64,000 nt of DNA, taken from Chersky-840 sp963810195 (GTDB lineage: Bacteria > Actinomycetota > Acidimicrobiia > Acidimicrobiales > UBA8190). Positions 26,801 through 34,166 of this stretch are shown here, piece by piece (positions within the stretch are counted from its first letter, which is position 1; every line of letters begins with the position of its first letter). The stretch lies in contig CAWEMO010000005.1 of NCBI GenBank assembly GCA_963810195.1, forward strand, positions 124,001-188,000, given 5' to 3'. Position numbers and translations under genes: made by a program. The notes beneath the pieces are model-generated. The model was given only the letters and a program-made list of their open reading frames with translations, was not told where the DNA came from and did no database searches.

Positions 26801-28525
26801 CTCGCCAACTTCATCGGCGGCGTCCAGTCGACGTCGTGGTACGGCGCGGGCGGGCAGATCGTGATCGAGTTCGACGAGGGCCTGGATTCCGACACCTCCG
26901 GTGTCGGAAGCGCCGGTGAGGGCGGAGGCGGGCATATCGCCACCATTGTCGTCTCGGCCCCGCTGGCGTCCGCCCCCCAACAAGACGCCACGCCCGTGAA
27001 CACCGCCGGCGTGCTGCACAGCGTGGAAAAGGAGTACGGGCTGTCGTATCTCCAGGATGCGGCCAACACCGCCAACGGCAACATCGACAGCCTCATGACG
27101 GCGGCCCCTTCGACCACCCCCACCGTGACCGGCGTGAGCCCGGGCTCGGGCCCGGTGGCGGGTGGCACCACCGTGACCATCACGGGAACCAACTTCACGG
27201 GGGTCACGGCCGTGAGGTTCGGCACCGCGACGGCCACGGGCGTGACCGTCAACAGCGCGACGTCGATCACCACCACGGCCCCACCGGGGTCGGCGGGAAC
27301 GGTCGACGTGACGGTGACGGCTTCGGGCGGCACGAGCGCCGCCACCGGCGCCGACCACTACACCTACGCGGCCGTTCCCACCGTCACCGGGGTGAGCCCG
27401 AGCTCGGGGCCCACGGGGGGAGGCACCTCGGTGACGGTCACGGGCACCAACTTCACGGGTGCCAGCGCCGTGAAGTTCGGCTCCACGGCCGCCACCGGCG
27501 TCACCGTCAACTCGGCGACCTCCATCACCGCCACTTCGCCTACGGGATCGGCGGGGGCGGTCGACGTGACGGTCACCACGCCAGGGGGAACGTCGGCGAC
27601 GAGCTCCGCCGACCAGTTCACCTACGTCGTGTCGAGCACCCCCACCGTCACCGGGGTGAGCCCGACCTCGGGTCCCACAGGCGGAGGCACCTCGGTCACC
27701 ATCACCGGCACCAACTTCTCCGGGGTCACGGCCGTGAAGTTCGGCACCGCGACGGCCACCAACGTCACCGTGAACAGCGCGACGTCGATCACCGCCACGG
27801 CCCCGGCCGGTTCGGCGGGAACGGTCGACGTGACGGTGACGGCGTCGGGCGGCACCTCGGCGACGAACAGCGCCGACCGTTACACCTACACCACCTCGGC
27901 GGCGACGATCGCGGCGGTGGGCACCCTCGTCGACGGAGCGGGGGACGGTGTCGCCACCCTGGCGGTGTCCGCCCAGCACGTGGGCGACCTGCTTGTCCTG
28001 GTCGTGAAGGCCGACTCCACGAGCGTCACGGCGACCTCGATGTCCGGGGGAGGAGTCGGCACCTGGACACGCGCCGAGGGGCCGTACGCCGGTTACTCCG
28101 GGCACGACCTCGAGATCTGGACCGGGACCGTGACCACGACGGGGGCGTCCACCGTCACCGTGTCGTTCTCGGCCTCGGTCACCTCGGTGTACACGGGTCT
28201 CGCCGCCCAGGAGTTCTCGGCCTCCTCGGGGACGTCCACGGTGTGGGGAATCGACACCAAGGCCGGGATCTCCAACGCGTCGTCGACGGCGGTCGCCTTC
28301 CCCGCCCTCACGCCCACCGGGACCGGCGAGCTCTATTTCAGCTACATGGCGGTGGCACAGAGCGGTTCGGCGGGGACCACTTCGGGCTTCACCTACACGG
28401 TCACCGCCGACGGCGACGTCGCCTCCTACGACACCAGCGTCTCGGCCGCCGTGGCGCCCACGGCCAAACAGAGCCCGGCCGGGGTGTCGGGTGGAGTGGC
28501 GGTGCTCATCACGGCGTCGGCGTGA
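20810..28525 (+). CDS. Giant secreted IPT/TIG-repeat protein with embedded phosphoesterase domain
   Basis: About 2,571 residues. A signal peptide lies in the first 40 (VGLGVVALLVAPALSVLQQSVAAAA). Then come two divergent 200-residue modules (about 45-475) and four GDLLVLAVK modules (from about residues 478, 945, 1505 and 2362). Eleven IPT/TIG domains are interspersed (first near 684, last near 2278). Residues about 1,810-2,100 are a phosphoesterase of the acid phosphatase/phospholipase C-like family: HVMVVMMENESYSDLIG, APNLNRLAQDY, GHPSLPNYIEQISG, VIEFDEGLDSDTSG. The Ig-like arrays probably present the enzyme at the cell surface. ATG 20810 is preferred to the upstream 20780. Very long antisense ORFs here are composition artefacts. 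Confidence 0.85.
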   Translation: MKPPNTVHRIRGRGGARRRVGLGVVALLVAPALSVLQQSVAAAATPALVQSAAGQGSNSTSGSTVPITATLGSPCTSGDTLIAFVTIAQQASVAGQVIATPAGWRRLYEHAPSDPAPPTTISPYQGWFALSDCSSSVQSATFSITSPGNTAGTSGSVVLSEYSGLPDPVVLDFATNTGSPSSATSGSLSGQTPAGSGELTLTALSFYGTSPSSTTPSGWSLAGSETATLPAFTYWRVGTSSAPSASFSWSPSSSYELTILALKAGTSATTPDVVQENQGAFTGQSSWSVSLPGGVSAGDALVAVIGSDASRSTGAGFEATAVSGGGVTWQQVAGYFQSGNGTSEVWVGFGSAGTSGSTPVTATLAGAVDGHMVVSEVSGIAGVDTSSTNHGTSTTPTATAITPHAGDFLVGALTTNPSTIGSHPTPNWSTYSLSASSYAAEWQSNVAAVSSTPEWVANPSGDWITVQAAFTTSASQTVPGAVGSLVNGDGTGVTTLSVSPQHTGDLLVLAVKIGSSTVTASSVAGGGVGTWTRAEGPYTGYSGNDLELWSGRVTSIGASTVTVGFSASVTSIYTGLAAQEFSSGSSGTVWGVDNGTGISNASSTTVTFPKLTPASTDELYFGYGAVANTGAAGSTSGFGYATTSDGDLAAFDTSVTGAVQPTASQSPAGVSGAVAVLITGSASTTPTVTGVSPGSGPVSGGTSVTVTGSNFTGVTAVKFGATAATGVTVNSAISLTATAPAGSAGTVDVTVTASGGTSVTSSADRYTYVASPTVSGVSPTSGPTGGGTSVTITGTNLTGASAVKFGATAATGVTVTSATSVTATSPAGSAGAVDVTVTTPGGTSSTSPADQFTYVASTVPTVTNVSPVSGPVAGGTSVTITGTNFTGVSAVKFGATASSSVTVNSTTSLTATAPAGSAGTVDVTVTASGGTSATNSADRYTYTTATATIAAVGTQGFAAANGTTTLAVSPQHAGDLLVLAVKADSTSITATSVSGGGVGTWTRAGGPYSGYSGHDLEIWTGTVTTTGASTVTVAFSASVTAVYTGLATQEFSASSGTATVWGTDTKAGVSNASSTTVTFPALTPAGTGELYFAYDAVANSASAGTTSGFTYTTTSDGDVTTYDTGVSSAVAPTAKQSPAGVSGGVAVLLTAASSAAPPTVSGVSPTSGPTGGGTSVTITGTNLTGASAVKFGATAATGVTVTSATSVTATSPAGSAGAVDVTVTTPGGTSSTSPADQFTYVASTVPTVTNVSPVSGPVAGGTSVTITGTNFTGVSAVKFGATASSSVTVNSTTSLTATAPAGSAGTVDVTVTASGGTSATNSADRYTYVAAPTVTGVSPTSGPTAGGIPVTITGTNFTGVSAVEFGTVAATSYTVNSATSITATPRAEPAGTVDVTVLTPGGTSATSPADEFTFVTPPAPTVTGVSPASGPTSGGTTVTITGTNFTGATSVSFGAAAATGVTVTSATSLTATAPAGSAGAVDVTVTTPGGTSATGSADRYTYVVASVTITAVGTLANNSGTDITTLAVSPQHAGDLLVLAVKADSTSVTVSTVSGGGVSAWSRAEGPYAGYSGHDIEIWTGTVTTTGTSTVTVTFSGSVASTQTGMVSQEFSGSSGTVWGIDNGTGISNASSTTVTFPKLTPTGTGELYFAYDAVAESGAAGTTSGFSYAVTTDGDVATYDTHVSTAVQPTATQSPAGISGGLGVLITASGSGAPSPAVTGVSPASGLTAGGTSVTITGTNFTGVNAVSFGTTAATSFTVNSATSITAISPAQPAWQADVTVSGSGGTSTTGPADRFTFEAAAPASASKPHVMVVMMENESYSDLIGNSAAPNLNRLAQDYGLATDSYAIGHPSLPNYIEQISGSNYGVTDDGTPQSEGLSSGDTTIANQLESAGIPWRAYFESMPSDGYTGGDTGGTDPYGGDYYLQHHNPFVYFPAVTSLSDFASNVVPLTGITSDLDSASPPAFVWVTPNAVDDMHDGPLVADGDTVPTVGDAWLANFIGGVQSTSWYGAGGQIVIEFDEGLDSDTSGVGSAGEGGGGHIATIVVSAPLASAPQQDATPVNTAGVLHSVEKEYGLSYLQDAANTANGNIDSLMTAAPSTTPTVTGVSPGSGPVAGGTTVTITGTNFTGVTAVRFGTATATGVTVNSATSITTTAPPGSAGTVDVTVTASGGTSAATGADHYTYAAVPTVTGVSPSSGPTGGGTSVTVTGTNFTGASAVKFGSTAATGVTVNSATSITATSPTGSAGAVDVTVTTPGGTSATSSADQFTYVVSSTPTVTGVSPTSGPTGGGTSVTITGTNFSGVTAVKFGTATATNVTVNSATSITATAPAGSAGTVDVTVTASGGTSATNSADRYTYTTSAATIAAVGTLVDGAGDGVATLAVSAQHVGDLLVLVVKADSTSVTATSMSGGGVGTWTRAEGPYAGYSGHDLEIWTGTVTTTGASTVTVSFSASVTSVYTGLAAQEFSASSGTSTVWGIDTKAGISNASSTAVAFPALTPTGTGELYFSYMAVAQSGSAGTTSGFTYTVTADGDVASYDTSVSAAVAPTAKQSPAGVSGGVAVLITASA
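23123..23635. repeat. 513-bp segment repeated at 24281-24793
   Basis: It encodes two consecutive IPT/TIG domains. By eye the two copies, offset by 1,158 bp, are identical in DNA as well as protein sequence, including silent positions, whereas other TIG domains in the gene differ. This indicates recent duplication or gene conversion, or an assembly-prone repeat. Confidence 0.85.
24281..24793. repeat. Second copy of the 513-bp TIG-pair repeat
   Basis: See 23123-23635. The copies are separated by one GDLLVLAVK module (23,640-24,280), so the duplicated unit may have been TIG-TIG-module. Confidence 0.85.
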
Positions 28526-28532
28526 CGGCCGT

Positions 28533-28558
28533 GCCGCCGCACGGGCCCGTGCGGCGGC
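28533..28558. terminator. Perfect 26-bp GC palindrome between convergent genes
   Basis: The sequence GCCGCCGCACGGG/CCCGTGCGGCGGC lies eight bases after the giant gene's stop and 15 bases before the end of the opposing nucleotidyltransferase gene. It is a probable bidirectional terminator, although it lacks a T-tract. Confidence 0.6.
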
Positions 28559-28573
28559 CGAACCCTGGCCGCC

Positions 28574-29308
28574 TCAGCGTTGCGCCGAGTCCCGGTCCCC
28601 GGGGTCGGCCTCGGCCTGGAGGAGCTCCAAGTCACGCCCGTCGACCCCCCGGGGATCGAACCCGGTGTGGAAGAGGAGTTGGAGTCGTGCCGACAGGCAC
28701 GGCACGCGCCGCCCGCCGAGCGTGCCCGTGGTGAATAGCTCCGGTCGTCGCTTTTCGATGGCGGTGGACGACGTCGAAGCTTCGGCGGAGGGATCGAGCG
28801 CGTCCTCGAGCCGATCCCGGTCGATGCCGAGGATCTCGATCTGGTGTCCCACCCCGTCGTCGAGCAGGTTCCGGGGCGTCATCCACAAGCCGTCGAGAAT
28901 CTCGATCTGCCGGTATCCGAGCCGAGCCAGGGCGCGACACGCCCTCGCCTCGTCACCCTCGTAGTCCGCCAGTACCACGTCGAGGTCGTCGTGCCTCCGG
29001 GTCTGTGACCCTGCCAGGAGGTCGACCCCCCATCCACCGGCGATCCAGAACCGGACGCCTTCGCTTTGGAGCGCTTCGACCACGCCGAGGACGTCGTCGA
29101 CCCGCATCTGTCCACGGAAACGGGCGCGCACCGGACCGAGCACGACGTTGAGCGGGGACGAGGGCGGCGATTCGCGGACTCTCCGGCTGACCCAGACCGC
29201 CACCGCATCGAAGGCGCGGTGGCTCTTCGTGAATCGGTAGAGGAAGCCGGCGGCAACTGCCAGCGCTCCCCGGTGCCGGGCGCGTCGGGTGTCGCCCTCG
29301 TCGGTCAC
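28574..29308 (-). CDS. Nucleotidyltransferase-fold protein (lincosamide/aminoglycoside adenylyltransferase-like)
   Basis: 244 residues. The active-site region reads VRFWIAGGWGVDLLAGSQTRRHDDLDVVL: GGWGVD, then the H-D-D-L-D catalytic carboxylates, as in the LnuA/AadE-like MNT superfamily. GHQIEILGIDRDRL and LFTTGTLGGRRVPCLSARLQLLFHTG are typical later elements. An extra 65-residue basic N-terminus precedes the domain. It may transfer AMP to a small molecule; an antibiotic-resistance role is not shown. It overlaps nothing and follows the flippase on the same strand by 12 bases. Confidence 0.7.
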   Translation of the reverse strand: MTDEGDTRRARHRGALAVAAGFLYRFTKSHRAFDAVAVWVSRRVRESPPSSPLNVVLGPVRARFRGQMRVDDVLGVVEALQSEGVRFWIAGGWGVDLLAGSQTRRHDDLDVVLADYEGDEARACRALARLGYRQIEILDGLWMTPRNLLDDGVGHQIEILGIDRDRLEDALDPSAEASTSSTAIEKRRPELFTTGTLGGRRVPCLSARLQLLFHTGFDPRGVDGRDLELLQAEADPGDRDSAQR

Positions 29309-29320
29309 GGTGTTGGTTCC

Positions 29321-31009
29321 CTAACCCTTGGCGTGAGCCTCGACGTCGCCGTACGAGTTCCCGAGAAGATGCCGCCAACGCGCCGGGACGTACCGGGCCA
29401 CGGCGTTGAGGGACCGACGGCGTTCGCCGCCGGTCGCACCGACCGCGAAGTACACCACCACGTAGGTCAAAGAACCCGCCAACCCGTCCGCCACGAGCCC
29501 GAGGATGGAGTGCGCGGCGACACCGCGCAGCAGGAGGAGCACGGCTCCGTCCGCAGCCAGCGGAAGGAGATGCGGGAGGACGGATCGTCGCAACAGGGTG
29601 ACGGGCCGTATGCCGACGGCCCTGGTGCCGACGAAGAGGAAGCCCGGCAACCGGACGAAGAGGATGCCCCCCAGAGTGCCCAGGGCCACGCCGACGGGCC
29701 CGATGATCAGTGCCAGGATGACCGACAGGGTGGCGTTGACGATGACTTCGCCGCCGCGGATGAGGCACACCAGAGGAAGCCTGCCGGACCCGCTGAGAGT
29801 CACGTTGATCACCCTGACCGGAGTGGCGCACACGATCACCGCCGCGAACACCATGAGTATGCGTGCCGAGGTTCCGTAGCCGGCGCCCACCCACGCCCGG
29901 ATCCCGGGCGTGGCCAGGACCAGGTAGGCGACGGAGATCATCATCCCCACGAGCATCGCCGCCCGGGTGCCGTCGACGACGATCTCGGTGAGCGCTCCCG
30001 GTTCCTTGTTGCGGGCCGTGGCCGACGCATAGGGGAAGAACACCTGGGCCAGTGACTCGAGGCCCTGGACCGCGGCGGTGGCGAGCTTGGACGCCACCGC
30101 GTAGACCGCGGCGGCTCGGAGACCGAGGACGATCCCCACGACCAGAAGGTCACACGCGTTGTAGACGGCGATCACGATCGCGTTGAGGAGGAACCAACCC
30201 GAGACGTGCATCACGTCGCGCAGGCGCTCGCGATCCGCGAGCCGAAACGAGATGCGCGTCCCGGGCATGATGCGGCGCAGCATCCAGAACCGGAGGAAGT
30301 GGCACAGGATCCCGATGATGGTCATGGCCGTCGCCAGCGCGACGAGGCCGCCCCCCAGCTCCACGATGACGACGGTCGCCACGAGGGTGCCCGCCACCAG
30401 GAGCGAATTGGAGAGCCCGAGCATGTCGAATCGTTGGTGGCCGATCAGCGCACCCCCGAGGGTGTCCCCCGGGATCGACACGGCCAGCCCGAGAGACAAG
30501 ATGATGACGACGAGGATCACCTGGTCGTGCAGCTGCGGGGGGGCGTGGACGAGGCTCGGGAAGACGAAGGCGATCCCGACCCCGGCCATCAGCGCGATCG
30601 TCCCCAGGGGGATCAGTGCGAAGAAGGCGGTGTTCAAGGTCTGCAGGGCCTTCTCGGGACGCCTGTCGGCATCTTCGGCGACGAGCTTGGTGGTGGCGGC
30701 GCCGAAGCCGAGCTCGAAGAGCTCGAGGTAGAGCACGGCGCTGCTGGCGAGCACCCACAGGCCGAAGGCCGACTTGCCCAGGTGATGCAGGAGCAGCGGC
30801 GTGACGATGATGGCCGAGAGTGCCGCGGTGCCCTGCGCCGCGTAATTCATGACGACGTTGCGCCCGAAGCGATTCGGCAGGGCGCTTCCGGAACCGGGCG
30901 GGTTCCCATGGACTTCGGTCGGTGCCGCGTCAGGGGCCACGGAAGGGGCGGGTGGTTGCCTCGACGCCGTCACGTGCAGCACCGACCGAAAGCGATCTCG
31001 TGCGCGCAC
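29321..31009 (-). CDS. Polysaccharide flippase (Wzx/MOP superfamily)
   Basis: 562 residues with about 12-14 hydrophobic segments. The first part is typical of oligosaccharide flippases: NVVMNYAAQGTAALSAIIVTPLLLHHLG, then FGLWVLASSAVLYLELFELGFG and TTKLVAEDADRRPEKALQTLN. It probably moves lipid-linked glycan precursors across the membrane. The first 45 residues are Pro/Ala-rich and cytoplasmic. The GT2/deacetylase fusion about 15 kb away could serve the same envelope pathway. Confidence 0.85.
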   Translation of the reverse strand: MRARDRFRSVLHVTASRQPPAPSVAPDAAPTEVHGNPPGSGSALPNRFGRNVVMNYAAQGTAALSAIIVTPLLLHHLGKSAFGLWVLASSAVLYLELFELGFGAATTKLVAEDADRRPEKALQTLNTAFFALIPLGTIALMAGVGIAFVFPSLVHAPPQLHDQVILVVIILSLGLAVSIPGDTLGGALIGHQRFDMLGLSNSLLVAGTLVATVVIVELGGGLVALATAMTIIGILCHFLRFWMLRRIMPGTRISFRLADRERLRDVMHVSGWFLLNAIVIAVYNACDLLVVGIVLGLRAAAVYAVASKLATAAVQGLESLAQVFFPYASATARNKEPGALTEIVVDGTRAAMLVGMMISVAYLVLATPGIRAWVGAGYGTSARILMVFAAVIVCATPVRVINVTLSGSGRLPLVCLIRGGEVIVNATLSVILALIIGPVGVALGTLGGILFVRLPGFLFVGTRAVGIRPVTLLRRSVLPHLLPLAADGAVLLLLRGVAAHSILGLVADGLAGSLTYVVVYFAVGATGGERRRSLNAVARYVPARWRHLLGNSYGDVEAHAKG

Positions 31010-31185
31010 GAGCGGATGCGCCTGACGAGGAACATAACCCGTCCAAGCTTATGCACTGCGGGGGCCGTACCTGGTCTCCGTGACCACTTGGAGGGCCGAC
31101 CCCGGGCGGGACCGGAGGGTCCCCCCGATAGCGTCCACGACGTGGGTAACGTCGTGGACATGAGTCGGGCTGTGGCGCGGGTCCT

Positions 31186-31617
31186 GTGGCCCCGCAAGAT
31201 ACGGGACGACGTCGTCAGGGGCGCGGGGGGATCTTGTTGCGCGAGGTGCGGCCCCGGCAGGTCGAGATCGCCGTCGTCCATCGACCTTCCCAACGCGACT
31301 GGTCGCTGCCCAAGGGGAAGCTCGACGCCGGCGAGTCCTACGAGAGCTGCGCATTGCGTGAGGTCCTCGAGGAGACCGGATACCGGTGCCGCCTGGTGAG
31401 CTTCGTCGGGTTCTCCGAGTACAAGGATCGGCGGGGACGTCCGAAGATCGTGGGGTACTGGGTCATGGAGGTGCTCGACGGCGAGTTCGCGGTGTCCGAC
31501 GAGGTCGACGAGCTCCAGTGGCTCGAGCTCGACGTGGCGGCGAGCGTCCTCACCTACGAGCGCGACCGCGAGCTCCTTGCGGCGCTCGACACCATGGACG
31601 AGGCGCGCTCGGGCTGA
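31186..31617 (+). CDS. NUDIX hydrolase
   Basis: 143 residues. The Nudix box is complete: GKLDAGESYESCALREVLEETGY fits Gx5Ex7REUxEExGU. The preceding WSLPKGKL places it with MutT/diadenosine-polyphosphate-type hydrolases. It should hydrolyse a nucleoside diphosphate linked to another group; the substrate is unknown. The start is uncertain, because the first 15 residues are basic and no strong ribosome site is visible. It is divergent from the flippase and convergent with the dienelactone hydrolase. Confidence 0.85.
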   Translation: MAPQDTGRRRQGRGGILLREVRPRQVEIAVVHRPSQRDWSLPKGKLDAGESYESCALREVLEETGYRCRLVSFVGFSEYKDRRGRPKIVGYWVMEVLDGEFAVSDEVDELQWLELDVAASVLTYERDRELLAALDTMDEARSG

Positions 31618-31649
31618 GCTCGACGCCCCGGGTCGCCCTCATGCCGCGG

Positions 31650-32393
31650 TCAGGCCGCGACGTGGCGACCGAAGAAGTCCCAGATCCTGTTCCAGCCCGC
31701 GGCCGCGGCTTCGGGCCGGTAGTTGGGGCGGTTGGTGGCGAAGAACGCGTGTCCGGCGCCCTCGAAGGTGTGGAACTCGAATTCCTTGTGGTGCGCGCTG
31801 AGGATCCTCTCGAGCTCGGCGGTCTGCTCGGGAGAGGGGTTCTGGTCCTCGGCCCCGAACAGGCCGAGCAACGGACACGAGAGGTTCCCCGCCAGATGCG
31901 ACAGGGGGCCGACCTTGAGTGGAGACCCCTCGGGTGCGGGCACCACGACGAATGCGCCGTAGCAGTCGACCGCGGCGTCGAGGTCCAGACTGCAGGCGGC
32001 CAAGAAGGACTGGCGCCCTCCCGAGCAGTAGCCGATGGTGCCCACCTTGCCGTTGGACGATCCCATGGCCCGGAGGAATCGGGCCGCACCCTCGACGTCG
32101 CCCACCAGTTGGTCGTCGGGGACTCCTCCCTGGGCCCGGACCGCGGCGGCGGCCTCCTCGGGCGTTGCGCCCGGGGCCTGGCGTGAGTACAGGTTGGGGC
32201 ACAGGGCCAGGTACCCGTGGTCGGCGAATTTGCGGGTGATCTCCCTGGTCTCCTCGTCGTAGCCGGGGAAGTGGTGGATCACCACCACGCCGCCGAAGGC
32301 ACCGTCGGCCAGGGGCTGTGCCAGGTAGGCCTCGATCTCGTCGCCGCCGTTCCCGGCGATCGCAACCGTCTCCGCCCGGATCGCGTCGGTCAC
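31650..32393 (-). CDS. Dienelactone hydrolase family protein
   Basis: 247 residues, an alpha/beta hydrolase of the usual length. The nucleophile elbow is GYCSGG (Cys). The acid is in FGAEDQNPSPEQ, and the histidine is in FEGAGHAFFATNRPNY, together the DLH triad Cys-Asp-His. VVVIHHFPGYDEETREITRKFADHGY is the oxyanion-hole side. It hydrolyses lactones or esters in aromatic or other catabolism; the substrate is not predictable. Confidence 0.88.
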   Translation of the reverse strand: MTDAIRAETVAIAGNGGDEIEAYLAQPLADGAFGGVVVIHHFPGYDEETREITRKFADHGYLALCPNLYSRQAPGATPEEAAAAVRAQGGVPDDQLVGDVEGAARFLRAMGSSNGKVGTIGYCSGGRQSFLAACSLDLDAAVDCYGAFVVVPAPEGSPLKVGPLSHLAGNLSCPLLGLFGAEDQNPSPEQTAELERILSAHHKEFEFHTFEGAGHAFFATNRPNYRPEAAAAGWNRIWDFFGRHVAA

Positions 32394-32420
32394 CGGCCTC
32401 CTTTCCGGTCCTCGGCCGAC

Positions 32421-32494
32421 CCATTCTTCACGGGGTCATTCTTCACGGGGTCATTCTTCACGGGTTCATCCTTCACGGGGTCATTCTTCACAGA
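32421..32494. repeat. Five 15-bp tandem repeats
   Basis: Imperfect copies of CATTCTTCACGGGGT lie upstream of the 97-residue ORF and of the divergent dienelactone hydrolase. Because the unit is 15 bp it stays open in one frame (SFFTG units), but I do not think it is translated. It is a candidate variable-number repeat. Confidence 0.9.
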
Positions 32495-32546
32495 ATCGCA
32501 ATGCCGCTCTGGGCCTTTTGCCAGGATAAGCGGGCACTATGGAGCT

Positions 32547-32840
32547 GTGGAGCCCTTCGTCCTCGAATCGTGCAACAGCACCTGGCTGTTCGACACCGAG
32601 CGGATGCGCTTCCGCCGTGTCCTCAAGGGCGTGGATGTCGGCCGCCATCCGGCCGCCACCGACTGGCGGCCGTACTTCGGGCTCGACGTCGACCCGGACT
32701 CGGAATCCTTCGTGGTGCTGCTCAACCCCGAGGGCACCCGGTTGCTGCGTTCGTGGCGCCACACCGAGCAGTGCTCCCAGTGCGGCTCGCAGGCCACGGC
32801 CGAGCTGTCACTCGACGAGGTGCGCGCCGCCGGCGCGTGA
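32547..32840 (+). CDS. Conserved-looking hypothetical protein, 97 residues
   Basis: GTG 32547 opens VEPFVLESCNSTWLFD. The C-terminal part has a CSQCGS pair that could bind metal. The middle section (WRPYFGLDVDPDSESFVVLLNPEGTRLLRSWRHT) reads like a compact folded domain. The open frame extends upstream through the 15-bp repeats, but that part is repeat-coded and probably not translated. I do not know its function. Confidence 0.6.
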   Translation: MEPFVLESCNSTWLFDTERMRFRRVLKGVDVGRHPAATDWRPYFGLDVDPDSESFVVLLNPEGTRLLRSWRHTEQCSQCGSQATAELSLDEVRAAGA

Positions 32841-32950
32841 GCGGTCGGGTGCCGGGCCCCGGGTCGCGGGTGTCGCCCGGACCGCGTCGGCCGGCGCGGT
32901 GGTGCTCCGAGGCGACGAAGCTCCACACCGCCATGCCCGCCGCCGGCGCT

Positions 32951-34159
32951 TCAGCGCAACGGCACGAGGGCGCGATCGAGGTCGTCGACGAGGTCGTGGG
33001 CCGCTTCGAGGCCGACGCTGAGGCGCACGAGATCACCGGGCACCTCGTTGCTCGAGCCCACGGTGGCGGCATGGGTCATCCGGGCGGGATGCTCGATCAG
33101 GCTCTCCACGCCACCGAGGCTCTCGGCCAGGGTGAAGATGCGCGTGCGCGTGCAGACCTCGAGCGCGGCCTGCTCACCTCCTTGCAGCGTGAAGCTGACC
33201 ATGCCGCCGAATCCCCGCATCTGCCGGCACGCGATCTCGTGCCCGGGATGGCCCGCAAGAGAGGGATGCAGGACGCTTCGGACCGCGCCGTGTGAACTCA
33301 ACAGGTCCACGACGGCGAGCGCATTGGAGCAGTGGCGTTCCATCCGCACGGGCAGGGTCATGACCCCGCGCTGCACCAGGTAGCAGTCCAGGGGGCCCGG
33401 CACCGCACCGGCCGCGTTCTGGATGAATCCCAGGCGCTGCGCCAGGTCGGGGTCGTCGGTGGCCGCGAACCCGCCGATGACGTCGGAGTGCCCGCCCAGG
33501 TACTTGGTCGTCGAGTGCACCACGATGTCGGCCCCCAGGTGCAGGGGCTGCTGGAGCCAGGGCGTGGCGAAGGTGTTGTCGACGACCACGTACGCGCCGT
33601 GGCGGTGGGCGAGCTCGCAAACGGCCGCGATGTCGATGACGTTCAGGAGAGGGTTCGTCGGTGTCTCGACCCAGACCATGCGTGTCCGGGGCCGCAGGGC
33701 GTCCTCCAACCGGGACAGGTCCGTGGCGTCCACCTCGAGCCCGGCCCGGCGGTGGACCTCGGTGGCCAAGCGGTAGGTCCCGCCGTAGCTGTCGGTCGGC
33801 ATCACGAGATGGTCACCGGGACCGAGGAGACGCAACACGGCGTCCTCGGCGGCCATTCCGCTGGCGAAGGCGAACCCGAAGGCGGCTCCCTCGAGCAGGG
33901 CCAGGTGGGCTTCGAGGCTGGCGCGGCTGGGGTTGCCCGTGCGCGCGTACTCGAAGCCGCGATCGTGGCCCACGCCGTCCTGCTCGAAGGTCGACGACAG
34001 GTAGACCGGGGTGTTCATCGCTCCGGTCGTCGGGTCCGGGCCCCCGCCTCCGTGCACGGCGCGGGTCTCGAATCCGAGCCCGGCGAGATCGGGGCGATCG
34101 GAACGATCGGCGCGACCCGGGCGATCGGCGCGACCCGGGTCATGGGGGTGATCGGACAC
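32951..34159 (-). CDS. metB: Cystathionine gamma-synthase/gamma-lyase (Cys/Met PLP enzyme)
   Basis: About 402 residues from GTG 34159, which has GAGG five bases upstream and lies just after the stop of the preceding gene. The PLP lysine is in STTKYLGGHSD. SSTFEQDG, EYARTGNPSRASLEAHLALLEG, ETPTNPLLNVIDI and VVDNTFATP are standard family blocks, and LAESLGGVESLIEHPARMTHA is the C-terminal signature. It follows the cystathionine beta-synthase gene by eight bases, so cystathionine gamma-lyase (reverse transsulfuration to cysteine) is as likely as gamma-synthase. The N-terminus carries Asp/Arg-rich repeats of GRADRP type. Confidence 0.88.
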   Translation of the reverse strand: MSDHPHDPGRADRPGRADRSDRPDLAGLGFETRAVHGGGGPDPTTGAMNTPVYLSSTFEQDGVGHDRGFEYARTGNPSRASLEAHLALLEGAAFGFAFASGMAAEDAVLRLLGPGDHLVMPTDSYGGTYRLATEVHRRAGLEVDATDLSRLEDALRPRTRMVWVETPTNPLLNVIDIAAVCELAHRHGAYVVVDNTFATPWLQQPLHLGADIVVHSTTKYLGGHSDVIGGFAATDDPDLAQRLGFIQNAAGAVPGPLDCYLVQRGVMTLPVRMERHCSNALAVVDLLSSHGAVRSVLHPSLAGHPGHEIACRQMRGFGGMVSFTLQGGEQAALEVCTRTRIFTLAESLGGVESLIEHPARMTHAATVGSSNEVPGDLVRLSVGLEAAHDLVDDLDRALVPLR

Positions 34160-34166
34160 GTCGGCC

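Noticed and set aside
22904..28105. Antisense ORFs of 833 and 870 residues under the giant IPT/TIG gene
   Set aside because: They mirror repetitive GC-rich codons, are Gly/Arg/Asp-rich low-complexity and have no domain signature.
32421..32494. CRISPR-like array
   Set aside because: Contiguous 15-bp repeats without spacers; a minisatellite. No CRISPR array or cas gene was seen anywhere.
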